A stretch of DNA of 64,000 nt from Anastrepha obliqua (GCF_027943255.1 NC_072893.1:101997784-102061783), one strand, 5' to 3'. Shown: positions 33,723 through 46,614, counted from the stretch's first letter. The notes: generated by a model from the letters alone, not told the origin. Numbers and translations are program-made.

Positions 33723-35701
33723 CACTGCGTTGCAGAATCGAACTTTTTTTCTGTCCTATGAACCAAATATACTTTTTCGGAAAGGGGAGAAAAAATAAAA
33801 ATACACGTGTATCGGCGATTTTCATGTACACGTCAGAATTTTTTTTTATGTATAAAATATAGAGCTCGTAGTCCGCCTGTGTGAAAAACTTTGGATCACT
33901 TTTTAACCCTTTTTCCGTGATCCAATCGCGCTGAATTTCTAAAGGTAGATTCGTGGAAATGTTTTTATTATGTAATATAAAATTAAAAAAATTATAATTT
34001 TATCAATTCTCAGATTTTCTTGAATTTTTTTTTTTTCTAAAAAAAAAAATTTTTTTGTTCTAAATTTTCGGCATAACTTGAAGGGACTCCAAATTTTTAA
34101 ACAACTTATTAACCTTTAATTTATTGTTTCATACAACACACTCTGTGCCGTTTGTGTGTTTGTTACAGTTCCGGAAGTTCCGATCATCTGACAGTTGCGA
34201 TACTAGGAGACGTATACTTTGACAATTGTTTTAAGTTCTGTTGCGCGAAAACGTCTTTCTGTATATTTCATCTTACGAAAAATGCAGTGCCCGACTCGAA
34301 ATAACTTTTGTTACGTTTGTGGCTTATTCGCACCAAGTAAAAATTTTAAAAATATTACGAAAACAGTAGTTAATTCGTTTCAGAAAATATTCAAGACTGC
34401 TTGTGTTCCTTACTTGTGGTATACTCCGGAAGTCGTGTGCGACTATTGCTGTAGAAAGTTTACTGACGGAAGGTCAACAATAAAGTACTCTGTACCAACA
34501 ATTTGGCTACCACGGACGGAGCATTGCAGTGAACTGTGCTACTTTTGCGTAACTTTTACTCAAACTAATGGGTATCAATACTTTCGCCGCAACAAAATTC
34601 CCTACGCTAATGTAGAATCGGTTTTTCCTGCGGTTCTGTACTCACCAGAAGAACGTAGGTATAGCGGCTTCAATGGAGATTTTTGATGATGTTCCCGAAT
34701 TAAGGGATGGAGAACCAATAGTACTCGTAGCACCATTAAGCTCGGTGTTGTATCAAATTTTGTTGAAAAACTGGATCGTGAGGGCGAGGCGATTGCAAGT
34801 TTGTGGAATATTTTTCCGAAACTGAGCGGCGCAAAGATTCATGCAGGTATTTTTTTACGAAGGCTTTTAGTTACTTTATTTTTTTAATGATGTGTATAAT
34901 TTAAGGTGTTTTCAGTGGTCCGCATATAAAAAAATAGTTGCAAGCTATGAATTTTCAGCAAATTTGAATGCTATCGAACAACGTGCATGGAAAGGCACAG
35001 TTTCCGTTATTGAGCAGTTTCTTGGCAACAAACGAGCTGACAATTATAAAAATATTGGGCATATTAATGTCGCTAAAGATCCATTTCCTTCACAATCATT
35101 TAGATTGTTTCCCTGGTGATTTAGGAGCTTGTAGCGATGAACATGGCGAAAGGTTCCATCAGGACATTGCGGCTATTGAAAAGCGCTTTAAAAGAAAAAG
35201 TCGCGATACTGACACAAATGCTTACAAACGCAAAAATAAAAGGCCTAAGTTTCTTTAAAAGCATTAAAATTTCTAATGTAACAATTTTTAATTTTAATAT
35301 AATAAAATTAATAAAAAAATTCGGGGTTTTATATCTCTATTGTAATGCGGAGTGAAATACCTTTCTTTTGATACCCACATCGGCATTCGTGCAATCTTTT
35401 TTTTTAAGCTTCGAACAGGTGGCAACCCTGTGAAACATTGTCAGTGGCAACACCTAAGTGAAAAGTCTAGAAATGTGATACACTATCTGTGTGCCCAATT
35501 TCATTCAAATCCATTAAGCTAATCCTGAGATCGTGTGGCTATACAGATATGCGTATAAGAATTGCTCGTTTAAAGTTATAACATACAAAAAAAAATTTTG
35601 ACGTGTACATGAAAATCGTCGATACACGTGTATTTTTATTTTTTATCCCCTATCTGAAAAAGTATATTTGGTTCATAGGACATAATGTGTGTAACGCGGT
35701 G
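33723..35701 (+). mobile_element. CACTG-ended transposon, diverged relative of the intact element at 43274
   Basis: The inverted ends start CACTGCGTTGCA and, on the other strand, CACCGCGTTACA. They run for about 130 bp and share 'tgtcctatgaaccaaatata' and 'aaaaatacacgtgtatcg'. The 3 bp outside are CTA on the left and TTA on the right, close to the TTA duplication of the intact relative. The element is 1979 bp, shortened by internal deletion of the transposase. Confidence 0.8.
34282..35261 (+). pseudogene. Broken transposase of the CACTG/TTA family
   Basis: The N-terminus MQCPTRNNFCYVCGLFAP has the same CxxC pairs as the intact protein (CYVC, CDYCC, CYFC). The frame ends at 34686. Sequence resumes near 34745 as NFVEKLDREGEAIASLWNIFPKLSGAKIHAG, then a 58-bp intron (34848-34905, GTATTT to TTTAAG) restores VFSGPHIKKI. 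A frame break near 35050 follows, then LGILMSLKIHFLHNHLDCFP, ending with the conserved acidic motif SDEHGERFHQDI and a lysine/arginine-rich tail. The middle third is deleted, including the first two candidate catalytic aspartates. It is non-functional. Confidence 0.8.
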
Positions 35702-37156
35702 TTATTAGATAAATAAAAAACGGGAAATTAATGCATTCTAGAATTGAATATGGATAAATGAGCAGATATGAGGACGTTGTAGAAGAAGATTTATTCGAAT
35801 AGCTTCTTTGTGTACAACGATTGATGTATTGTTGTTATGCTATGACTAGTATGTGACCCTTCGTGCGTTGCTAGGGTTAACATTTTTTGGTTTTTAATAG
35901 CTCAGAATTTAATTCTCGCAGAAATGGACACCGGGTAGGAAATGTGAGCTTTGAATGCGTTCATATGAGCAAATGGAATAAATCTGCGATAATATCAAGA
36001 TTTTATATTATATGTTATGCCTCAATTCTATATATTTGTAGATCAGTAATGGAAACCACTGGAGTGAAGTTTAGAATATTTCATATCGCATGGGAAGCAT
36101 AGAAGTCGTATTATTTCGAGATATTAATCGGTATCAGGGTTTGTCGGGTGAAATGACCCCAAATTCACTGACCCGTATACTATATATGTACGTATATAAT
36201 ATTTTATTACATAGATCTTTGGCTCGTTATAATTTGGATACGTCTCTTTTAATTTGAGACAAAGTCATAAAACCTGCATAAACGGAATTGAACTTAAAGT
36301 CTTTGAAATTAAGAAGATCAGTCCACTCGTTTTCATTTATTGTATGTATTTATAAAATCTTCAGTGACACTATTGATTGCTCATTTCTTTTGAAAATAAT
36401 TAATTTCTATATACCACAGTGTAATATTGATAGCTCTTCATTATCAATCAATTATCAATCAATTATCTCAAACACAAAAATCCTAGGACCCCAGACAGCC
36501 AAACTTAATAATGAAAATGGTTTAAGAAAGTGGCCGTTCTGTAAGAAATACATTTCCCACATTGCGCGATTAAATACTGACGTATATTATTTGAGTGATA
36601 GTAAGCAATTACGTGGGTCCTTTCGAATAAAGTTTCCATGATATTTAGCATAGAGGGGACTTTGGATCATAGACTAATAGTTTTAAATGGAATAAATGAA
36701 ATGAAATAGTGCCGGATTAAGGTCACTAAGGCCGCGCCGAATGTCGTCCTTCAGTTCAGGAACTATTTTTGGGTGAATGGTATACACTTTTACTTTCAAA
36801 GAACTATAAAATTACTTTGAACAGTGTCAGATCATATGGCTTTGGTGGCCAGTGTCCATTGTTTTCGAATTTCGGTAGTGAATTGCCCTACGTTTCTCTA
36901 TATCGTCCATTCGCATACATAATTCTCAATAATTAAACTTCCTTAGAGCTGTCAAACATTAACACTGTAGGATCGACACCAGCATGCAGTAATTTTTAGA
37001 ATACCATGGCATAAAACGTATCCTTATATTCAACAATCAAACAATGTATACTAATAAATAGTCGAGATTGACTGATTTACTCGATATAAGGAAAATGGTG
37101 GCGATATCTTTTAGAGTACTAATCATGACAATTTTTTCGAGACAAAGTACCTCAAC
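35702..37156. other. 1.45-kb spacer
   Basis: No gene is recognised. The open frame at 36288-36641 (117 codons) has no known motif. A 'tcaatcaattatcaatcaat' repeat occurs near 36445-36463. Confidence 0.4.
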
Positions 37157-37160
37157 TTAA

Positions 37161-39577
37161 CCCTTCTTTGCATGATGATGGAAATTTCATTCACAATATT
37201 TAGTCAACAAAAAAAGGTACTCAAAACCCTTGTACTGTAAATTTGTTGTTGATGGCAACTTTTTAAGCGACTATTGCGTACAACAAAACGCAATTGTCAA
37301 AAAATAGCAAGCGTCACTGTGAATTACCAGGCCTAGAACTTGTCATTTCGCTGTTTGTTGTGAATGGAAGAAAGGAGCGAGATTTTAAATTGTTTTATGG
37401 AAATAAACAGAGATATAAAATACAATAAAAGTGAAAATGAGTGGAAAAGAGGTTTGTTTTCATGTACAATTTATATCAAAACACTGTGATTAAATTTCTC
37501 AAAATTATGTGATGGAAATTTACATCACTATGCAGTAACTTCACTTGTAATGTATGGCAAACATTTTTTTGTAAACGTTTACTTTATGTTGTTTTTTAAG
37601 GCAACTTGAATGAAAGAGATATTGAAGATTATCTTAGTAAGTTAGAAGGCGGTTGGCTCTCAGAAGATGGCCTTGATTATAAGAGTGTTGCAGGAGGCGA
37701 ACGATGATGATGATGATGTGGATGAAGCTGCTGACATTGATCCTCCTCTTGTAGAACCAGAATATCAAGAACCCTCTCACCCATCAACTTCATCCAATTT
37801 GCAGTCTTCATCCAGTTTTCCATTTGACAAAAGAAGCTCGATTTGGAAAAAAGGAATCTGGTGTATAACACAGATAAAATTACTTTCTTGGGGAGTTCTA
37901 CTGCTTCAGGTGGTCTACCACACTTAGAAACTCCTTGTCATTGTTTTAACCATTTTATCACTGAAGATTTTATCAAAATATTAGTAGAGGAGACAAATTA
38001 ATATATAATACAGAGTAATACCAGTTCATCTATAACATTTACAGAATATGATTTGTTTAAGTTCTTTGGTATATTATTATACATAATCAAAGTAATCAAA
38101 TTTCCTAGCACAAGATCATACTGGTCGCCAAAGTTTGGATATGAACCCATTTCTTCAACAATGCCACTGAACAAGTTTGAGAAAATAAAGTTATCATCAC
38201 ATTTTAATAACAATGATCTTCACAAGCCTATAGGTCATCCAGAACATGACAAGCTTTATGAAATCCACCCTGTTATCAAGCATCTCAATGAGAGGTTTGC
38301 CACAGTGCCAATGAATCAAAGACTTTCTGTGGATGAGCAGATATGTTCTACCAAAATAGGACATTTTTTAAAACAGTATTTGCCTAAGAAGCCCCATAAA
38401 TGGGGCTTCAAATTATATGTTCTCTGTGATTTGATGGAATATGCCCACAAGTTTGAGGTATATTCTGGACAAGAGAATACAGAGAAACTCCCAGATGAAC
38501 CAGAGCTTGGTGCAACAGGAAATGTTGTAGTTCGTTTGCTTCGAGGAGTGCCAAGAAAGCAAAACCACATCATATACATGATAATTTGTATACCTCTTTG
38601 CCATTGGTAGTTTTTTTAGCTAAATCAGGAATTCAGTGGAAACTGTGCAACAAAATAGGCTACCAAATAATAAACTTCCAGAGAAGAAAAATTTCATGAA
38701 AAAATCTGTGCCCAGAGGTAGTTTTAAGGAAAGAGTATCTGTGCATGATGGTATAGATTTGAATTGCGTCGCTTGGAAAGATAATAAGATAGTAACCCTG
38801 TTATCTCTTATTCTGGAGCATTGCCTGTAACTAAAGTCAATAGATTTGACAGGATAACAAAAGGAAAAATTGATATTACTTGCCCGTTTACTGTCCAAGA
38901 GTACAATAAGTATATGGGAGGAGTATATCTCATGGATAGCTTTTTGGGCAGAAATCATATAAAATTGAGGTCTAAAAAGTGGTATTTGCATATTTTTTTC
39001 ATCAATTTTATCTAGCTATTATAAACTCTTGGATTGTGTATACAAAATATGCTCAAGAAAGAGGTGAACCTAAAAAGAGACTGCTTACATTGGGCCAATT
39101 CAGAAAAGAATTGGCCTTTGTGCTATGCAACAGAGGAACCACCAAAGAAGCTAAAAGAGGGCGTCCTGGTACCAGTGTACTAGAAGAAGAATTACAATCA
39201 AAAAAAGGAAAAGGTTCTCCAGCTCCACCACCTCCAAAAGGCATAAGAAATGATGGTGCTGAACATTGGCCAAAAGTAGGTGGGTCACTCCGGTGCAAAT
39301 TTCCCAAATATAAAGGCTATTCCACAATTTCGTGTAATAAATTTGGCGTCAATTTGTGCTTAAATAAGAATAAAAATGGTTTTTGAAATTATCATAAAGG
39401 ATAAAGAAGATTGAGTAAACTATATTTTTTATTTATTTAGTACTGAGCTAAATATGTGACAATGCATGATGATGTAAATTTCCATCATATTGTTTTTTAC
39501 ATAATACATATTTTTATTTACACTAGGAGTTTTTTTAAATATTTAAAAAAAAATAGAAAAAATCATGCAAAGAAGGG
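37161..39577 (+). mobile_element. piggyBac transposon, 2417 bp, complete ends
   Basis: The inverted ends CCCTTCTTTGCATGAT are identical and flanked by TTAA (37157-37160 and 39578-39581), the piggyBac hallmark. Subterminal motifs based on TGATGGAAATTTACATCA recur near 37176, 37510 and 39467-39487 and could be transposase-binding sites. The gene inside has several frame breaks. Confidence 0.93.
37437..39386 (+). pseudogene. piggyBac transposase pseudogene (PGBD-like)
   Basis: A short first exon (MSGKE, 37437-37451) seems to be followed by an intron to about 37600. The acidic N-terminus comes next (NLNERDIEDYLSKLEGGWLSEDGLDY and a frame break in a GAT repeat near 37705, then DDDDDVDEAADIDPP). 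The catalytic domain shows [24 protein letters not shown] (first aspartate, near 38330), a frameshifted HDNLYTSLP (second, near 38578), and YMGGVYLMDSFLGRNHIKL (third, near 38925). The C-terminal zinc-binding region reads RCKFPKYKGYSTISC then GVNLCLNKNKNGF with a stop at 39386. At least four frame breaks make it inactive, though all catalytic residues remain. Confidence 0.88.
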
Positions 39578-39738
39578 TTAATTAGTGGGGTTACACTTAC
39601 TCTAGGCATGTCAGACGTCGCCGTCCTGGTGAAGCTTCTAGAACAGTAGAACTCATATCGGACGGAGATTGGCAGAGTGGTCGGTTTTTAAATTTTTTTC
39701 CCCTCCCCTCTCAAAGCTAAAAGTCATTTGCTATATTT

Positions 39739-40262
39739 TTTTTTTTTGTCGGGAAAACTAGCAAGTGCAGCACTTAGACATTAATTAAGTCCATTGAACT
39801 ACACTTGGATTCCCTTTTAATTTTCTTTAAATCTACCCGATCTCCGAAGAAATCTGAGTAGATCTTGCGGTGCCAAGGAGCCAAGATGGTCGCTTCTTAA
39901 CACATCAGTGCCAAAGACCTCAAACCTACTTCGAGCGAAAGCGGGGCAGACACACTGGAAGTGGTCCGCCGTCTCATCCTCCTCTTCACAAGCTGGGCAG
40001 AGTACACTGTCTGAGATGCCCAACCTTTCTATGTGCTTTGCCCACAGAAATCGGCCCGTCATCAGCCCAACCAGCCGTCTGCACTCCCCTCTGCTTAATG
40101 ACAGAAGGGTTTGCGACAGTCGATCGGACATGACAGGTAGCATCAGTTTAGTCCATCTGCAGCCTCTCTCAGCCTGCCAAGCTCGCTTGTGGCTGGTAGT
40201 TACCCATTTGCTAGCCGTGGCTTTGATGGCCGCAGAAGGGAGTGGCAAAGCGGGCTCTGGGC
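39739..40262 (-). mobile_element. LINE-A copy 2, 5'-truncated, with target duplication
   Basis: It carries only the ORF2 C-terminus (LPLPSAAIKATASKWVTTSHKRAW to LRFLRRSGRFKEN, stop at 39817), the 3' UTR and poly(A), seen as T-run 39739-39752. The direct repeat CTATATTT flanks it (39731-39738 and 40263-40270), as expected for target-primed insertion. The knuckle LCPACEEEDETADHFQCVCP is intact and open, with no frame break in this 143-codon stretch. This copy is therefore younger than copy 1. Confidence 0.9.
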
Positions 40263-40270
40263 CTATATTT

Positions 40271-42030
40271 ACTTCGCCGCAAACAATTCCCTTGGCAATT
40301 GTTGTGCAATTACTTCACAAGCTTCCCGTAAACACAGCAGAGCAGGAAATTTAAAATATTTTGTCTTATAACTGTAGCCTGACATCTATTCCACGTGCTG
40401 CAATATTCATGGAAGCAACAGAAAATGGTTTTCTGAAATCTTTTTTATGATGAAAAGTATTTTTGAAAATATTTAAACTGATATGTTTGGCCTTGTTTTG
40501 TTTTATTTTTCCCACATTAAAAAGACGGATTTTTTTTTAAATAATTTGGTACTACAAATCAAAAGCAAAACAGAAAACACTATTTGTAAGACAACTAACA
40601 TGGCGCTAGAGAAGAAGAAGGGAAACTATCAAGGATCGACATAAAAAATGGCTCTGGGTTTAAGGTAAGCGGACTTATTGATACACCCTCTACCATCATA
40701 GAGATAAATGAACAACGGCTTCCTATTCAAAATCAGCCAGCTTCTGAGCAAACGTGAAAATCGAATGGCATTTATTCTGTTCTGAGCATTAACATGGCAA
40801 ACCCTCTGCTAATGAAAAATGTTATCTTAAACGAGGCGGAACTAAACCGAATGTAACTCGTGCAAACTCATTTATGCTTGAACAAATGCTACTACTAAGG
40901 TATCTTCGAATGCGAGAACAGATATGCGCATATAATTCTATACATACATATGTTATATATACATATAATCGAGTATTATGAATTTGTATTTTGATCTGGA
41001 AAAGCGTTCGACATGCAGGTAGTTAACGCCCTTTGTAAGTATTCAGGTGTGCATTGGTGTGTACAATATACATACATACACAGTCAATATTCTACGAACT
41101 GGGAGGTTAGAGTAACCTCTCCTCCTCCGCTTTCTCTTGCCAAATTTGCCTCTAGTTGAGTATTGTAAGGCGTTTTCATTGTGTATCAACTACAGTATAC
41201 CCTTAATCACTATTAGTCGAATCGAATTTAATTGCACAAACTCTTATGAATTTCTTGCTGCATTAAAACGTGCTGCTGCAGTCATCGTATTGGGGAAGTT
41301 TAGAAGGATAAAACTATTTCTTTTTTTTTCAAATAAAGATACCAGTCGAAGCTTATTGAATAAAGCTGAACTTCGGAGAGGAAATTCCTTGGCTATTCTA
41401 AATCTATCTGCTCGAGGATATTTTGTTGTACGTAGAGCCATTTGTAATAAAATAAAAAATTTGAAACAAAAATCAGATGGAATAACTCTCAGCTCCAATT
41501 TGCCCTCAAAAGTACTTTGACCTCACTCCATTCCCAGTACTGTCTCACAAACGTTCACTGAAGATTCCCTCATCCATTTATAAATTCGAAATGTACATAA
41601 AAGACTATGTGGTGCCTCCTAAAATATATCTACGTTATCGTATTTAAAACCTGCCGTGGCTAATTAATGAAATGAAGCGTCGTACATTAATGATCTGGTT
41701 CGTCTATGTAAATTCAATCCTAGCATGGTATAAAAATTCGGTTCTTGGAAGCAGCTGCTCAAACCATTTAGCCCCAACCTATTCTCACAGACGTTTCAAA
41801 AGCAACCCACATCACCTTCGCTGCAGAGGTAGAAAATTAGAGCCCACTGCAATTCTTAAAGTACATCCACTGCACTGACAGCTTGTCCTGTTTCCAAACT
41901 TAAAAAAACTGTGGTATTCCATCCTATTCTTATTCGTATCATTAGATTGCAGCCTTATCTGCCAAGGAAACCAGTTACACCCCCACTATAACCTTCTCTT
42001 TCTTCGTTAAGGGTGATATCTATCGGCTTA
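40271..42030. other. 1.75-kb spacer with an unassigned open frame
   Basis: The frame at 41137-41520 (127 codons on the plus strand, with LRRGNSLAILNLSARGYFVV) has no motif I recognise and no clear promoter or splice signals. ATACATAC-type runs occur near 40943 and 41070. Confidence 0.4.
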
Positions 42031-42031
42031 T

Positions 42032-42116
42032 ATTAGGTTAATCAATAAATTTTTCGGTTCGATAAGAAAAGCTAAATTTTATGGTTTGAAATAAACTTTA
42101 TTATTATTTATTATAT
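42032..42116 (-). repeat. Possible mariner terminal fragment
   Basis: TTAGGTTAATCAATAAATTT, then 'gaaataaactttattatta', resembles the terminal region of mariner-type elements. No transposase is attached, and the SINE-1 head starts directly after it. Confidence 0.25.
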
Positions 42117-42117
42117 C

Positions 42118-42404
42118 GGCCGCCGTAGCCGAATGCGTTGGTACGTGAATTCACAGAGAGAACGTAGGTTCGAATCTCGGTGAAACAGCAAAATTAGCGG
42201 TCGTCCCGGCAGGCAATGGCAAACCTCCGAGTGTATTTCTGCCATGAAAAAGCTCCTCATAAAACATATCTGCCGTTCGGAGTAGGCTTGAAACTGTAGG
42301 TCCCTCCATTTGTGGAACAACATCAAGACACATGTCACAAATAGGAGGAGGAGCTCGGCCAAACACCCAAAAAGGGTGTACGCGCCAATTATATATACAT
42401 ATAT
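42118..42404 (+). repeat. SINE-1 copy, full length
   Basis: The head GCCGCCGTAGCCGAATGCG (box A) and GGTTCGAATCTCGG (box B) are clear. Part of the head between them is shorter than in other copies. The tail is CTCGGCCAA, ACACCCaaaaaGGGTGTA, CGCGCCAATTA, then AT repeats, directly abutted by the foldback MITE at 42405. Confidence 0.9.
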
Positions 42405-42869
42405 ATTAGGCCGTGTCGATTTGTGGGGAGGCAAAAAAATCGCCCATTGCTCTGTAAAAATCATATTCTAGGGATCAAAATAAGAAACTTTGCCGAAGGA
42501 ACCATACCTCTAAAACGAATTCTGATGCCCCCCAATTTGGGTCGAACTTTTTAGTTTCTTTTCTCATGTAAAGGCCAAAAATGGTGATATTTTGAAATGA
42601 TTGTATGGGGAACCCCCCAGGGGAGTTGCAGGGGGTATGCCGCTGGCATGGGTGGATCGGCCGTCCAAAGTTAGTGGGAGTCGGTCATACATTTGGACTC
42701 GATTGGAGCACTCTAAATGGGTCAAAGTGGGATTTTTCGTTCGAACCAAATTGGGGGACATCAGAATTCGTTTTAGAGGTATGGTTTCTTCGGCAAAGTT
42801 TCTTATTTTGATCCCTAGAATACGATTTTCACAGAGCAATGAGCGATTTTTAAATCGACCCGCCCTAAT
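42405..42869 (-). mobile_element. Foldback-type MITE, copy 2 (465 bp)
   Basis: Same family as 28171-28628 in inverse orientation. The ends are ATTAGGCCGTGTCGATTTG and, inverted, ATTAGGGCGGGTCGATTTA, with matching arms and the same central block ('gatcggccgtccaaagttag'). It inserted in the AT tail of a SINE-1 copy. The flanking 4-mers are ATAT and GTAT, so the duplication is imperfect or misplaced. Confidence 0.85.
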
Positions 42870-43067
42870 GTATATACATACAGTTTGTCAAGAATGACTT
42901 TTGACATAGAAAATAAATTGAATTGTTCGACCTCATTAGCAAAAAATAGCACTCCTTATTTATCTTTGACTTCGTTTTTGTCCTGACTCTTATTTATTCA
43001 CATGACTTAAAGGGTATATAAATATTTAGATAAAAAATAAAAATAAAAGCAGAGTAAAAGAAAATAC

Positions 43068-43273
43068 ATTTTTCTAATAGCGGTCGCCCCTCGGCAGGCA
43101 ATGGCAACCTCCGAGTGTATTTCTGCCATGAAAAAGCTCCTCTTAAATTATCTGCCATTCGGAGTCGGCTTGAAACTGTAGGTCCCTCCATTTGTGGAAC
43201 AACATCAAGACGCACACCACAAATAGGAGGAGGAGCTCGGTCAAACACCTAACAGAAGTGTGCGCGCCAATTA
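43068..43273 (+). repeat. SINE-1 copy, headless, tail split by a transposon
   Basis: The body starts at 'tctaatagcggtcgcccctc'. The tail has the variant spacer ACACCTAACAGAAGTGTG, then CGCGCCAATTA. The complete transposon at 43274-47055 interrupts the tail; the rest (TTATTTATTTAA) continues at 47056. Confidence 0.9.
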
Positions 43274-43714
43274 CACTGTGGAACAAATTCAGGTTAGCAA
43301 AAGTTAGGTCCATTCTGAGAGTGGCGGGTGAAAATAGAGGCGAAATTAGAAGACCCGTATCGCGGCGTTTGTTTATGTTAGTTCGAATTTTTTTTTAATC
43401 GGCCTTCGAAGTTTGCAGTCAAATGCCGATTTTCAGTATATTGTTTATATGGTTTTTTGGCTATAACTCGTCGACTAATTGATATTTTTTCAATCTGTAA
43501 AAGCCAAATTATTGCTAGAGACCTGTGCAATAATTACAATTTTTGAAAAAATTGATTTCGAAAATTTTTATGGTACTTATGAGGCAAAATGTTGGAAAAA
43601 TTATTTTTTTTTCATGTTTTTTGAAAATATTTTCAACAAAACTAAGTCTTTTTTACATTTTGTGTGGTCTATAATATGCTTCTCAGTTTCTTAAATAAAT
43701 GTAATTTGAAAAAA
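43274..43714 (+). repeat. Left 440-bp terminal inverted repeat
   Basis: It matches 46615-47055 in reverse orientation. The 71-codon open frame that appears in both arms has the same translation, a by-product of the arm identity and not a gene. The match stops near 43712, after 'gtaatttgaaaa'. Confidence 0.93.
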
Positions 43715-43932
43715 AATTGTCTTAGTCGACAATTTGCGCTTTAGGCATACAGTCATAATACAAAACTTGCGTTTTTTGAGCTTAATATTAATTTATTTCT
43801 CATTTTTTATTTACCAATTTTGTTCAGTGTTGGTTTTGAAGAAACATAGAAAAAGAAAATATAAAAATATGGAAAAAAATATAATTTTGAAATGTTAATA
43901 ATGAAAAGTTTTAAGTAGAAAAATAAAATAAA

Positions 43933-45884
43933 TTAAATTAATAATTTGGCCAGCTGCCGTTTAGCAGGCGGCTGTGGATCAACATCACTGCTCTCTCTAA
44001 TGTCTTGGTCATCGTCATCATCATCAGAGAGATCGATTATTTCGTCCAACAGATATTCTGGATTTTCATCTGTGTCTTCCCCTTCTTCCTCTGTTTCCTC
44101 GTCTTCCTCTTCTTCAAAGGTGTTTTTATACCACCAACAAATTTCAGCGAGTATCGCATCTGGAGATTTCTTTCCTCTGTACCTGAAACGAAAATAGTTT
44201 TCAATCGTTAACATGTTTAAATTGTGCACTCTGACCAAGATATTAGAAAAATCTAGGAATTCAAAATATGCACACTCTATAGTTACCTTATTTCAAATGG
44301 AAGCGCAGTTTGGTGATGACGTTCGCCTTGCTCATCAGATTCAGTTGGCAACTGTTGAGCGAGTTTTTCAAGATGCTGATGCAAGAGATGAATTTTGTAT
44401 GACATATTAACCCCAATTTCAGCGAAAGCTGCCAACATGTTTGCAACAGATTGCCTGTAGTTTTCTTCACGTTCTTTACCCAAAAGTCCTTTGATGACTG
44501 CTTTCAATGCGAGCCATCCATTTAATTCTCGGTCTGTCAGAACTTGCTCAAAATCTTGACGACTCATTAGTTTCCGTATGTCGGGACCATTAACAACCCC
44601 TTCCTGAATTTTGGCCTTACTTAGTCTTGGGAAAATATCTTTCAAGCGGTTGAATACTGCTGGTCTTTTTGCGATACATTTCAAAAAATTTTTAGCAATG
44701 CCAAGTTTAATGTGGAGCAACGGCAACAAAATTTTCATTTCAGGAACAAGACTTTCGTGTAGCCTATTGTCATTAGGCCATTTTCGCCCAATTCGACTAC
44801 TCCAGTTATGTTGTTTGTACTGGTTTCTTCCTTTAATACCTTCTCCGTATCGTGAATCCCAATCGCACAAAAAACACGGATATTTTGGACGGCCAGATGC
44901 TGTTAAGCCTGTAATCAAGGAAACTACTTTGAGGTCGCAGCAAATGCGCCATTGGTGTTCGTTATATTCGACTACTTCCAGAATGTCTTTCAATTTATCG
45001 AAAGTTTCACTAGTGTCAGTGCTATACGCAATCGGAACAGAAGGCATTCTATTTGTCTTGTGCAAAAGCACAACTTTTAAGCTGATTAGTGAACTATCGA
45101 TAAAGAGACGCCAATCATCTTTTTTATAGGTTAACCCTATCGCCTCCATTAACTTTTCAATATCGTTGCAATAAGCGAAATTTTTTGCATCATTGACATT
45201 GAAGAACTTTTGTAACTCTTTTTGGCGTTTTTGATATGCTGTTACTTTTGTACCTTTCGTCAGCAAATTATTTCCTTTCAAAAATGACGCCAGTCGTTCT
45301 GATTTTTTCTGAGTCAAACACAAATTTGCAACAATTCCATCCAATTGGTTTTGTGTTATTAGGATTGGGTCCTTTGATGTTTTATTTGATGTACCTTCAC
45401 CAGGGTTGAATTCTGAGGAGAAATCCATGGGTGTGGCAGGGGTGGTTGTAGTACTGATACCTGTTTGAAGATCAGTACTTCGGTATGTTGGTACTGGAAC
45501 GAATTCTGAGTGCGGTAATGGTAATTGGACACTTGACACTGCTACATAAGTTTTATTCTTTGTTTTCCTTCTATTCAAAGTTTTATTGTAGTTGGTACAT
45601 CCATAGCAATTTTCTTCTTGATGTGGGCTATTATCTGACCAAATAATTGGTACACCAAAAGGCATAGCCTTCTTCTTTTCACTTTTCCATTGCATAAGAA
45701 TTGAATAGCAATTAAAGCAAACTTTTTTAGGGGCATAGTTTACGTCATTGATAAACTCTTGCGAGAAATATTGTCTATAGATTTCCAAAAAAGAATCAGT
45801 CACATTGCCGCATTTTTCATCGCTTACTATGAAACGTCCACAAATATTACAAAAATGGTTCATTTTACATGTTGGTTCCGACAT
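43933..45884 (-). CDS. Two-exon transposase (615 aa), apparently intact
   Basis: Exon 1 runs 45884-44287 and exon 2 runs 44182-43933, with a 104-bp intron (44286-44183, GTAACT to TTTCAG) joining ...PFEIR to YRGKKSPDAILAEICWWYKN. I chose the ATG at 45884 because the relative at 34282 starts at the same place (MSEPTCK against MQCPTRN). CxxC pairs at residues 12/15, 56/59 and 93/96 suggest an N-terminal zinc-binding, DNA-recognition domain. The core has FIDSS (D263), CCDLKVVSLITGL (D317), PCFLCDWDSR (C337/C340) and SDEQGERHHQ (E518/E521), a plausible RNase H-like D-D-E set. The C-terminus is strongly acidic (EEEEDEETEEEGED, DLSDDDDDDQD) and ends in a short basic patch. No stop or frameshift was found. 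The family is one I know from many arthropod and cnidarian genomes; the superfamily assignment is tentative. Confidence 0.88.
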
Positions 45885-46614
45885 TTTTAATACAATATAT
45901 ATTATAGAATGTTTTTTTTTGTTAATTTTATGAAACTGATACACTTAACTTAAATCACTCAATAAATGAAATAGGTTCCAAAAGAATGAATAGCAAATTT
46001 TATCACGACCGAGCGAAAATTAAAAGACATCAGCTTCGGCTGAGTTTCGAGTCTTAACTGAATCTTTATTTTTAAAATTAGTTCGCATGCAACACAAATG
46101 TTTACAAATATTATTTTAATAGCTATTGATTGTTCCTGGAAATTCCCTTTCTTAATTGTATTCTGGGAATTTCCTTTTCCTTAATTATTTTTGGAGCATG
46201 CTTTCTTCTCGGAAAATCCCTTTTTTAACCCATACTTAGCATTTCCTTTTCTTTAATTGTTTTTGGAATGTTCCTAATTCTTGAAACTTCTCTTTTTAAT
46301 TACTTCTACCGAAATCGATATTTATTTAATGGTTTTGGGGATTTTTAATTACTATGTGTTTACTAGGAATTTTGGGTTTTTTTACATTAGTTTTATGTAA
46401 TGAATGTGTGTATATCGCACAAATTTTCGACTGATACTATATTTTTTTCCATGATATTTATGTCATGGATTGAAAACTATATTTTAGATAAGAAAAAAAG
46501 CGAAAAAAATGAGTTGCTTGCCAGATATTAAGAAATAATAAGGAAAACGTTAATTTTTCGAACATTTTGTGACTTTCGTCAAAGTAGCTGCCAAAGTATT
46601 TAATCCCGTAATTT

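Noticed and set aside
41137..41520. 127-codon open frame as a possible host gene
   Set aside because: No recognisable domain, no splice or initiation evidence, and AT-rich low-complexity composition. Left as unassigned.
43479..43694. 71-codon open frame, repeated with the same translation at 46635-46850
   Set aside because: Both lie in the 440-bp terminal inverted repeats of one transposon. The identity comes from the arms; there is no sign of a conserved protein.
44611..45129. 172-codon plus-strand frame
   Set aside because: It is antisense to the catalytic core of the intact transposase and has no independent motif.
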